64,000 bases of DNA from Pithys albifrons albifrons. Lineage: Eukaryota; Chordata; Aves; Passeriformes; Thamnophilidae. The notes beneath the pieces are model-generated. The model saw only the letters and a list, made by a program, of their open reading frames with translations, was not told the origin of the DNA and did no database searches. Below are positions 1 through 9,890 of the stretch, in pieces (the first letter of the stretch is position 1; each line of letters starts with the position of its first letter). The stretch spans positions 12,863,733 through 12,927,732 of the forward strand of contig NC_092473.1 of NCBI RefSeq assembly GCF_047495875.1, read 5' to 3'. The position numbers and the translations under genes were made by a program.

Positions 1-776
1 CTATAACCAGCTAATGTTTCTAAAATAACTATTTCAGCATTAAAGAAATAAGAAATATTTCAGGCATACTGAAAGGCAGGGGCTCAGTTCATATGAAACA
101 GGTCAGATAAATTGGTTGAGATTAAGTATCTTCTACTGTGAGGTGAGTGGAAGAAAAGAGTTTCAACTGCAACAGGTTGGTTGAGTATTTTCCAGACTTG
201 AATGGTCATCCAAGTGAAAGCTGATCTAGAGGTGAACTGTAGATAAAACCACTTGTAAATTCATTTTGTACTTAGCCCTTCAGCTTTTCTGTGTTCTGTA
301 GTTGTGTTACATAACTCCATATAAGAAATTATTTGATTTCTTTTACCTTTTCAAAGTGAATTTAATTAGTACGAAACATAAAGTGGTTTGTTGCCATGAG
401 TAATAAAGGATTCTTTTCAAACCTTAGTGTTTTTAGAGCAGATCTTTTCGCTATGGGAGTGACTTCCTGTGTGGAAGAGATGGAGGGATGGCAAAGGTTG
501 TGGCCTGTTCCATGTGCACAGTTGGGAATGGCGTTCCCATTCCTGTGATGGCCTCTCGAGCTGGGGGTGTGTCCCACCTGATGTCTCTGAGCAGGAGCTT
601 GGCAGGAAAATGAACCTGTAAGAGTCTGGAAACTGTTGCACAATTCTTTGTTTACTCAGCTCTTCATGCCTGCTGGCCTGTGCCACCAGCCCTCTTTCCA
701 TGGCATTTTTGTTAAATGTGAGTATTAGATGCTAGTTAGCCTCAAGTCACTGTGTGTCATCAAATAGTGATGAGAT

Positions 777-810
777 GCTAATTGATAATCACTATAATTA
801 TCAAATTAGA
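777..810. repeat. Imperfect AT-rich palindrome
   Basis: TTGATAAT at 782-789 is followed after 7 bases by its exact reverse complement ATTATCAA at 797-804. The arms extend outward to about 13 bases with a single one-base gap (CTAAT on the left, ATTAG on the right). It contains GATA and TAAT cores, so it could bind a dimeric factor. It could also be a chance AT-rich palindrome. Confidence 0.5.
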
Positions 811-925
811 ATTCGCGAGGTGCTGGTAGAAGTGAATCATTTGGACACAGCAACTGATTCCTGTGCTTAGAGGAACATCCTCATCCCCAGAGACATCTGG
901 CCCAGTGGTGCACATGCCCAGGCAG

Positions 926-958
926 AGCCCTGCGAGCACACAGAGCCCTCGCAGGGCT
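926..958. repeat. Perfect 11-bp GC-rich inverted repeat (hairpin)
   Basis: AGCCCTGCGAG at 926-936 and CTCGCAGGGCT at 948-958 are exact reverse complements separated by an 11-base loop. A GC-rich stem of this length in AT-rich surroundings is unlikely to be common by chance. The segment also contains a near-direct repeat (AGAGCCCTGCGAG, then AGAGCCCTCGCAG). No known RNA family is recognised. Confidence 0.65.
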
Positions 959-3252
959 GGAATTTATGCCTTATGTATGAGATTAACAAACACTGATGCC
1001 TACTGAGCTACAAAATGTTTACTAAACTACTGGAATATTTGTATGGAAATAGAAAAATTCTGCTTATTTAAATAGGTTGGAAGTTGCTAGAGGCTACTCT
1101 ACATGCATCTTAATGGATTTAAGTACCTTCCTGATGCCTGTCTTTTGTTGAGGAATGAAAGAATACTTAGAAAATGTATTTCTTTGCATTGATGGCTGTT
1201 GTTCAGAAAGATTTTAAAATAGATAAAAGCAGTGCAAAGCTTTAAGCTTCTCCAGCAGGAGCCTGGTATCTTTAAATATTAAGAATGAGGAGCTTGTCTG
1301 ATTTTTCTTAGCATAACAACAATGGAAGTGTAATCTTTTTATGCTACTTAATCAAATCTGTGATTCAGAATTCTACACATACCTGGATATACATTTAAGG
1401 TGGTATTGATGCCAATGGCTTTGACAGAAGCCATGGCGTGGTAGACAGAGGAAAATGTTTCCAGGGCCCAACTTACTTAATTCAAATATTTGATCTGGTG
1501 TATTATAAATAAGCTTAGTGTAAGAAGCATTTTCAAGCAAATATCAAACTGCATTAGGTGCAGAGATGATAAAGAACTTGCACAGAGTATTTGGTTGTTG
1601 GAAGGATGGAGAGATGGTGAAATGTGGGGGCAATACTTACTGGAGAGTGAAAAGCATTTTGAATTAAATGTAGAATGAAGCATTTCTAATTCCGAAGATT
1701 TTGATAATGTTTATTGGAAACTTATTATTCTGTATTGGATTCATCTCTTGTGTTTCCTTTCTTTAGATGACTATTTTAATGTGTAAGTTTTTAAACAGGT
1801 GAATTTTGTGTATATAATTATAATAATTATAGTATTGATTTGGCAGAGTAGAGAGAAGCCCAGTCTAAATAGCAATGGGGTGGAGAGAATTGGAGTTTTC
1901 TGTGGCCAGATCATGCGACTTCTGAGTCTCTCTACTGTGGTAACTCTTGGTTTGCTTGATATGTTTATGTTTTGCTGGAAAATTATGTATTCTCAAGACT
2001 TCTCCAAGCAAGTTCAAAGAGATTATTATCTATGAACATTTTAAACACAGTGTTTCAGAGGGTTTCTTGAGGGTGCCATTCCTGAGGTGTTTATCAACAT
2101 TGCTCCCACACTTCCCCAGGAGGTCCTCAGAGCAGGAATGACCTGGCTGTGGAGGGGGAGGCTGTGCCAGTTGTGCTGTGTGGCTTTCACATCACTTAAG
2201 AGGAACAGAAGGCAAATCTGTGTCCATGGCTCATAGTCTTTGAAAGGTTGTTCTAGAAAGTTCTGTCACCTCTGTGCATAGTCATATATATTGAATAACA
2301 AAGGCAAATATTGTCTAATATTTTAATGATTGATTAAAAAAACTACAGAAATATTTATCAACTATCTTAAAGTGAATTATTAGGAGGCTGTTAAGTGAAG
2401 GGCTTGGGCTTTTGTGTGTCTCAGAGGGATTTTTTTAATTGTCTTATCACCCCACCACAGACATACAAGTCTGAAACACTTTCTTGATTCAAAGAAAAAA
2501 TTTTCATGCATTTAACAACTTTCTATACACCTTTACCTGAACATCACATTCTGAATGGACTAGTTATTTGGTTCACTGGGACCTTTTTGCTGTAATGAAT
2601 CTGTGGGCTGACTAGAGGCAATTAGACTCATCATGGAGGAAAACCTTGTTCATGCTGAGTTCATTACTGAAATAGACCTTTCTTCCTCCCTCTGCATATG
2701 TACATACATAATATGTATTTAAACAGATTTGAAAGAACAAATTGATGATTTGTTGGTATTCTCAAAATCGTGTTTTCTTGAAGTTTTATCATATAACTAG
2801 GACAATTTTTATACGATGTGTGCAGAGATTACAAAATGCCAGAATTAAGGTAACTTTTGCATCTTTAATGTCAATTCTTTATGCATGTAGATTATGATTA
2901 AGTTTAAATTGATGCTTACTATTTTGCTGTCTATGTTAGAACTGAGACTGAAAGCTGCTCAGTGATCAGTTTTTCAGTGTTTTGTTGTCTTGTCAGTGCT
3001 TGGCTCCATCTTTCATTTGCTTTAAATCTTTGAAATTCAGCACAAGAAGACTTTTGTGTGAACTAAAGGAAGAACTCTTAGCAGCTATAGCCTGGCATTG
3101 GATTAGACCACTTACAGTTATTACAGCTGGACAGTAAGTAATTGGTGAGATTTGGTTTCTATTTCTGACTATCAAGTGAGTATTTTCTAGTGAATAAAGA
3201 CTCCTCACTCCACGTGCCTCAAAGATGACCCTTCACCATCCGTGCAGCTCGT

Positions 3253-3322
3253 GCAGAACAGAAATGTAACTCCATGAAAGGGCTGTTCCCAAAGAAGTTG
3301 GGGGTTCTGGAGTTACATCTGC
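3253..3322. repeat. Stem-loop with perfect 10-bp arms
   Basis: TGTAACTCCA (3265-3274) pairs exactly with TGGAGTTACA (3308-3317). The loop contains a smaller hairpin, CCCAA-agaag-TTGGG. Outside the main stem, GCAGA (3253-3257) can pair with TCTGC (3318-3322) across a 7-base bulge. The structure is the size of a small hairpin precursor, but the stem is interrupted more than a usual microRNA. It could be a relic of a small transposon or a structured RNA. Confidence 0.4.
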
Positions 3323-5261
3323 CCACGCAGTAAAGTAAAACTTTCCAGTTCCTTTTCATGGTCTTTGAGATGTTGCAGCCCTGGAACTTCAAAGAGGTGC
3401 TGGAGGACTTGGTTCCTGTAGCACTTGCAGGTCTGAGTTCAAGGGGTGACATGGCTGAGGGGAGGAGCCATGCACAGTAACTTAATTACCTTTAATAAAC
3501 TTATATATGACTGGTTTTGTAGGAGCTGCTCATTTTACAGATTCTTAACTTCTAGACATGCATGGGATTTGTACAATATGGTAGCTTGGGCATTAGTATT
3601 TTAGGTTTACTGAGAGTTACCTTTTGTTCTATCCTCTCTATGAGAAATAACAAAGCTATTTCTAGAATATATACTGGTCTGTTGCTAATCATATGTTTTC
3701 TCTGTGAAATGCCCCTGAAGTGTAATAGAAACAGCACCCTCACTAATACTAAAAGTGTAGATCCAAGCTGTTTAAGGGGAGTGTTTTTACAGTGAATGTT
3801 CAGCTGTTGAGCTCCCTGAACCAGCTCAGACTGGGGGCACCCCAGCAGCAGCAGGGACAGTGCAAAGGAGGTGATGGGAATCATGGCAGGGGGCACGACC
3901 CTGGGGGGCACCATCACATCAGTTCAAATGGTTAGAGAGTTTTCAGACTCTGACAAAACACAGGGGAATGTGCACTGCCTGACTTCTTACAAATATGTGT
4001 AGGCTGCTGTTCCTGGGCAGAAAACAGGTTAGTGAGGTGGTTTAGAAGAGTTAACTTTAGGGTTTTTTCTCTGAAAGACCCTTTCAGTGAGTTTCTCCCT
4101 CTGTCAGGTGGAGACTTCCTAACCTGAGCTTGTAAGGTCAGTGCTAAAGTTAAGTAATATGAATATTCCCCTTAACCCCCTGAGATCTCAATTCTGTAGG
4201 CTTATAATAGGAATGACATTTTTTCTTTGAAAAAGGAAGTTTTTAGTTTACAAAGCAAATGCTACTGGTGTTCCTTTTTAGTGTTTGTATCTAATACATG
4301 GATTCAGCAGGCAAAAAGGGTGATGTGAGCTCCAAAAACTCTGATTAAAGGAAGTCTCTAACACCACTTTACACAAAATGTGGAAGTGGATTGTACAGTC
4401 TTACATCACACCATCCAGAAAACTTTTGAAGTGTCATTTTTGATAAACAATAAAGTATTTGTGTTTTTTATACAGATAACTTGATTTCTTAATCCCGTTT
4501 TTCACATTTCCATGCTCTGTTGCAGCAGCCTGAAGAGAAAGTTGATTCTGGTAGATAAATCACTGTCCCTTAAGTCTCTTTAAACCACTTTATGGTCTTT
4601 TAAGCCATAAGCCATATATTTTTCTAATAAACTCCGAGGTCTAACATGTTATCTAAAAAATAATTTGTTCGGTATAGCCCTCTCAGACCAGAAAGTAGAG
4701 AATAATGATACACAACCCCAGTACGTGTTGCCAAAATGGTCCTGCATTGATTCCAGGCTGAAATTGAAGTTTGTAACTCATTATTGCACAGTCAGAAGAT
4801 CTGGTAGACACTGCTTTCATCCTCAGATTCATATTTGTCAGACTTTGTATATTTATTAGCCGAGAATGTTGTGGCTTTGATATGTGGTTTTGGCATTGAG
4901 TTCATAGGAAATCGACTCCTTAGCAATGCTGCCTTTTAAAGGAAGGTGCTAAGAAAATAACGGAACTTTAATGCAAGTATTTCAAATGTTTAAACACTTA
5001 GAAAAAATGCAGTTGGTTAAACTGGTGGTGGTTTGTCACCCAACATTTGTGTTAAATAGAGAGTCAGTGCTAATGCCATCACTGCTGTCTTCCTTCCATA
5101 CTGGGAAGTGAATGGTTCTTTTTTATTTTTCTTATCTGTCAAGAAGTGCAAAGGCCACTCATGACCAAACAGTTCTGAAATAACTGAAAGGTATGTGAGA
5201 TTGGGAAAGAAGTATGTGGTGCTGTGCCATAGCTGCAGTTCAAAGGTGACACATTTATTGG

Positions 5262-5750
5262 AGTGTGTTCAGTTCAGGAAAGAGATTGAGGGGCTGGAGC
5301 AGGTCCAGAGAAGAGCAACAAGGCTGGTGAAGGGACTGGAGCACAAGTGCTGTGGGGAGAAGCTGAGGGAGCTGGGGATGTTTAGCCTGGGGAAGAGGAG
5401 GCTCAGAGGTGACCTCAGCACTGTCTGGAACTACCTGAAGGGAAGTTATAGCCAGGTGGGCGTCTGTCTCTTCTCCCAGGCACTCAGCAATGGGACAAGG
5501 GGGCACGATGGGCTCAAGCTCTGCCAGGGGAAATTGGAGATCAGAAAAAAATTCTTTGCAGAGAGAGTGCTCAGGGATTGGAATGGGCTGCCCAGAGAGG
5601 GGGTGGATTCCCCATCCCTGGAGGTTTTTAAACTGAGATTGGCCGTGGCACTGAGTGCCATGATCTGGTAAAGGGACTGGAGTTGGACCAAGGGTTGGAC
5701 TTGATGGTCTCGGAGGTCTTTTCCAACCCAATCCATTCTATGATTCTATG
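5262..5750 (+). mobile_element. CR1 non-LTR retrotransposon, 5'-truncated
   Basis: Plus-strand 3' part of a CR1 LINE ending in two ATTCTATG tail units. The frame open from 5195 to 5671 encodes, from about 5280, the C-terminus of the CR1 ORF2 reverse transcriptase: the hallmark run VQRRATRLVKGLEH, then LGKRRLRGDL, WNGLPREGVDSPSLEVFK, and a stop TAA just after AMIW. The ATG at 5195 lies upstream of the CR1 junction and is not a native start. Compared with the 9.1-kb copy, this one lacks a few codons before IRKKFF. Endonuclease and catalytic reverse transcriptase domains are missing, so it is a dead 5'-truncated copy. The lack of stops across the retained ORF2 part suggests recent insertion. Confidence 0.93.
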
Positions 5751-8386
5751 AAACACACGGCGAGTGACGCAGTGCTGTCTGTTGGAGTGGTGGGAGGAGG
5801 CAAGGGGAGTTCTCCATCAGCTTTTCTAAATGTGTGTTTGACAAGTGTAATTTTAAGTCCTCTTGAATCTGTGAGCGTAGAGGCACAGCAGATTTTCCTT
5901 GCAGATTGTTCATTTTCTTTCCTTCAGGATCAAGATGTTCAACAAATTTAGGTTCTGACCTGTCATGCTACTGAAACATTTGCAAACCAGCAGCCCTGGG
6001 CTTTCTGCCTGTGGTTTAGGAGAAACACTTGGGCACTTTTGTTTCATCCTATGATGCATAGAAGAACTTTTGACAGTAGCTTAGCTGGCAATGCCCTGGA
6101 AACCGTGTCGTGCCATGGTGAGGACTGTCCCACTGTTCCTGTGGGTGTCCATCTGTGTGTCTCACTCTTGTCCTCCCTTTGCTTTATCCCTTTGGCTCAG
6201 GTTGGTGGAGCCTCTACCACAGTGTCCCTCTGCCCTGTGATCAGTGCTCCTCTTGCTGTTGTACCACCAGTAATGCCTTCCCTTAGTAAAAAAAGGGAGG
6301 TAATGGCCTAAAGGCTCTGATTCCACACAGGGAATGTGGAACAGATTCCGTTTTATCCTCCAACTGTACAGGAGTAGCTTTTCCAGGACACTTGGGTTGT
6401 GTGAGGCAGAGCTTTCACTGTGCTTGTTCCAAACAGATGAGCAGGAGGATTGTTTAATGGGAGATTATCCCAGCATCTTTTTAGATGTTAGATAAGAGTA
6501 AGAGGCAAGAGATCAAAAATAGTAACTCCTGTGTTTCACCTTTTGCTATTTTTATTGCCAAGAAGCAGATTTGTTTTTGATAATGGAGTACCTGAAGTTA
6601 TTTTTAAAAATCATTTTAATACATGCTATCTAAACCACCAGATCTTAAGGTAAACACAATCAACTAATTTCCCATTTCTCTTTAGAATTTCTTTTGGTTT
6701 TATAAACATAATTAGCTACTTATGAGCAACTTCTGATGTGTCTTAAATGAAGAAAAATATGTAGATTATTGTTGAATTAATTTCCTACATTGGCATGTGC
6801 AACCATAATTTTCTAAAATACTGTATTTTAACCAGAAGGAATATTATTTGCTTTTTATCTTAAACTTCTTTTTTAAAGTTCTGTGTTATCTTCTCTCTTG
6901 GAACTAGAATTCTAGATTCTTAGCTTTTAAGAACTACTGAGAGGTCAGTGTGGGTTTTTTTTTCCTTTTCAAAAGAATACCTATTTTATATATTCATGAA
7001 ATTTGTAGACTGAGAGAGAAGGTGTTTCCTGTTCACAGAGCCTAATCATGCTGGTGGCCAATATCCATAAAACAAGGCTAAAATTTCACTTTTAGGTGTT
7101 TCTGTTCATGGAAATGGGAGAATAGGTCAATTGACTCTACCTTAATTCAATTACAAAATATAGGCCAGTGATGCTATTTTTTAATGAAACCATTAACAGA
7201 AAAATTTCAAGTGACTCTCAGGGTAAATCTCCCATTTAACCACAAGTTTGAAGCAGCAGTGAATAAGAAAGCAAGATTTGTGTTTTGAAAACTCTTCTTG
7301 AAGTTGTTTCTGTAGTACCTAACGTCTTTATTTCAAGTTCCTCTATGCTAGTGTTGATGGCAATCTTACTCAGATTTAATTAATTATATATGATTTGTTA
7401 TTAGCATTTAATGGGTCAAATATTTAAGCATATTTTTCTGACTCTTCAGTTGAGAATTCTGAGTTAATGGCACTCATGTCAAGCTCAAAAGTTTTAAGTG
7501 CTGGTAATTCAGCGTTACATTCAGTATGTAAATGCAACATAATTAAGATGATGCCTTGTCAATCCTGCTCAGGTTCCTTGTGAGTGTAATTTTCAGCTTT
7601 TCTATACTGGCTGTAGCTGTGTCTTGTGCTCCCCAAACCTGAACAGACATATATTTACAGTGTGCTGGTGTCACTAGAACTGCAGTGTCAACAGCTGTGC
7701 CTGTGCAAATTCAGAGTGAAAATCTTATTAATTCTGTTAATGGAAATCCATGTAGAATCAGAAATGTAATTTTTGGTATTTTCAAATTGTTGAGCTCCAC
7801 TATTAAAAAAACCCCAAACCAACAGTGCAACAGCCAGTTAGAAAAGACAAGGTGGCCCTGCAGTTGGACTATGGTGATGCCATGGGCAGAGATGGATACT
7901 TTTCATCCATATCATTGACAAATGAGGTTAAAGTTTTCATGTTTTATGTTAAAAATAAAGGGCTGAATGATTTTGTATTTCCACACTTTACATGAACAAA
8001 TGTTCTTAGATGTAGGAACAAATCTTAAAAAAAATCTTAATGTTCTACATGTCTTTCTGTGGAGCTGCTGGACATTATAAATACTGTTAAACCAACTTTT
8101 GTGCAAATGTTCACTAGAGTGGAGTAAGTGTTAGCTGTCACTTTATTAAAATTAATGGCATAATTACTCATGTTTACTTGGAATGCATTGCAGCATGAAG
8201 TGATTAGGCATTAGTGCTTTGGTAAATTATGGCATATTGCACATTTTTATAAGCAATTAGTGAGTGTTGGTGTTGGGCACGTGCAGTGCATCTCCTTGTC
8301 ACTCATCTCATTAAGATCCATATCTGTGGGTTTACCAGAAGAGTTCTGCTGGAACTTTTAACATGTGACAAGAACAGTGGAGATAC
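5751..8386. other. Unique non-coding DNA
   Basis: AT-rich sequence with no recognised gene. The frame at 6039-6311 lies in a slightly GC-richer patch and has no known domain. The segment at 8138-8270 has the motif density of a conserved non-coding element and is listed separately. Confidence 0.55.
8138..8270. promoter_or_regulatory. Possible conserved non-coding element
   Basis: A run with several TAAT/ATTA homeodomain cores (TTAATGG, ATAATTAC, AAATTATGG, CAATTAG) together with GCATT repeats, non-repetitive and unlike the flanking DNA. This texture is typical of vertebrate developmental enhancers. Conservation cannot be judged from one sequence, so this is inference only. Confidence 0.2.
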
Positions 8387-8411
8387 AGATAGATAGATGG
8401 ATAGATAGATG

Positions 8412-8463
<52 letters not shown>
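8387..8463 (+). repeat. (GATA)n microsatellite with GGAT interruptions
   Basis: About 19 tandem tetranucleotide units. The left part is interrupted by G-for-A variants (GATGGATA); the right part, from about 8413, is a pure run. Such a structure suggests an old 5' half and a recently expanded, probably length-polymorphic 3' half. Confidence 0.97.
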
Positions 8464-8465
<2 letters not shown>

Positions 8466-9039
8466 GTATCCTCTATATAACTGAGGAAAGACAGAAAATA
8501 CTTGCTATTGTGTGATTTAGCACGAGACCAGCTATTGTGCTGTTCTTGACTGAAAAGCTCCTCAAACCAGTACTGGAGTTGCCAGATACGGCTTTTTCAT
8601 AATTCAGTCAAATCTTACATTCTGAGTGAAAGGCAAATGTCACTTCATACATATTTGCAGCTCTCAGTCACTCTTCCAGGCATCCAGCAGGCTCAGTTAT
8701 CTTGAAATTCTGGAGAAGTGGCTACATGCTGAAAAAACTGTGTTTTCCTGCTTGTTTAGCTGCTGCATCAAGGCAAACAGAGCACCAGACACAGCTATTC
8801 AGAGCTCACGTAGTAAGTTGGCAAGGAGAATACACTGTACATATGAAGAACTGTCTGTAGTGATTGATACATTGAGGGGTTTTGAAGCCTTCAGTGTGTT
8901 CAAGGCTTCTGAAGTCCAATTTCTGATGCTGGTCAGAAGTTCTGTTACTCTTCTGATTTTTGAAGACAGAATATTTTTGTGATTTAAATGCATGTATCAT
9001 TGAATTTCAGATTTCTAAGCATAATTTGTGTTTATGACT

Positions 9040-9890
9040 TGTTAGGGTTTAAGCCCAGCTGGCAATTTAAGCACCACACAGCCACTCACTCTGCTCCCCC
9101 ACCAGTGGGATGGGGAAGAGAATTGGAAGAGTAAAAGTGAGAGAACAGGCACTCAGCAATAAGACAATGGGGCACGGGCTCAAGCTCTACCAGGGGAAAT
9201 TTAAGTTGAATATCAGAAAAAAATTCTTTACAGAGAGAGTGCTCAGGCACTGGAATGGGCTGCCTAGAGAGGGGGTGGATTCCCCATCCCTGGAGGTTTT
9301 TCAACTGAGATTGGCCATGGCACTGAGTGCCATGATCTGGTAAAGGGACTGGAGTTGGACCAGGGGTTGGACTTGATGGTCTCGGAGGTCTTTTCCAACC
9401 CAATCAATTCTATGATTCTATGGTTCTATGAACTTGTGGGTTGAGCTAAAGACAGTTTAGCAGGTGAAGCCAAAGCTGTGTGTGCAAACCAGGCAGCACA
9501 AGGCATTCATTGCCCTGTCCCCTCAGCATCCATGCCCAGCCTGCAGGGCTCCAGCACACTTAATGCTACCTGGGGAAGGCAGATGCCATCTCATCTCTTC
9601 CTTCTTCTTGCCCAGCTCCACATGCTGAGTGTGACACTGTATGGGCTGGGATGTCCCCTGGGCATGAATCACTGTCCCAGCTGTGTCCCATCCCAGCCCC
9701 TGGAGCATCCCCAGACCACTGGCTGGCAGGGCACTGGGAGAAGCACAGAAAGCCTTTGCTCAGTGCAAGTATTGCTCAGCAATAACAAAATCACCTCTGT
9801 ATTATCACTTTTTTCAGCACAAATCCCAAACACTGTCCCTTACCAGCTACTGTGAAGAAAATTGACTCTTCCTCAGCCCAAACCAGCACA
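9040..9890 (-). mobile_element. Solo LTR of an ERVL-type avian retrovirus, split by a CR1
   Basis: Minus-strand LTR with TG...CA ends (TGTTAGG at 9040 in plus reading, CAGCACA ending at 9890), matching the general layout of a common avian ERVL LTR that I recognise from memory. It occupies 9040-9146 and 9431-9890, about 565 bp without the insertion. The flanks carry a probable 5-bp target duplication, TGACT (9035-9039) and CGACT (9891-9895), differing by one CpG-type transition; 5 bp is the usual ERVL length. The region where such LTRs have a TATA box and CRE site (around 9618-9650) is decayed, so promoter activity is doubtful. No gag, pol or env sequence adjoins it. The frame at 9478-9855 is a chance frame inside the LTR. 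Confidence 0.8.
9147..9430 (+). mobile_element. CR1 nested inside the ERVL-type LTR
   Basis: 5'-truncated CR1 on the plus strand, starting near AGGCACTCAGC and ending in ATTCTATG-type tail units. It encodes the last part of CR1 ORF2 (NIRKKFFTERVLRHWNGLPREGVDSPSLEVF, ending AMIW then TAA). Over the last 100 bases it differs from the 5.3-kb copy at about two positions. LTR sequence stops at 9146 and resumes at 9431; AAC (or GAAC) appears on both sides and may be a very short target duplication. The insertion therefore postdates the LTR. Confidence 0.93.

Larger units (their letters stand above)
1..5254. other. Unique non-coding DNA, no gene recognised
   Basis: AT-rich single-copy sequence. Open frames here are short, overlap on both strands and show no recognisable domain, so I read them as chance. 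The stretch holds three inverted repeats (about 777-810, 926-958 and 3253-3322), listed separately. It is consistent with intron or intergenic DNA. Confidence 0.6.

Noticed and set aside
5255..5736. Minus-strand proteins rich in proline over the CR1
   Set aside because: Antisense frames of the CR1 element; the real coding sense is the plus strand. The same antisense start recurs at the 9.1-kb CR1.
9478..9865. Open frames with cysteine-rich products
   Set aside because: They fall inside the minus-strand LTR and read its antisense.
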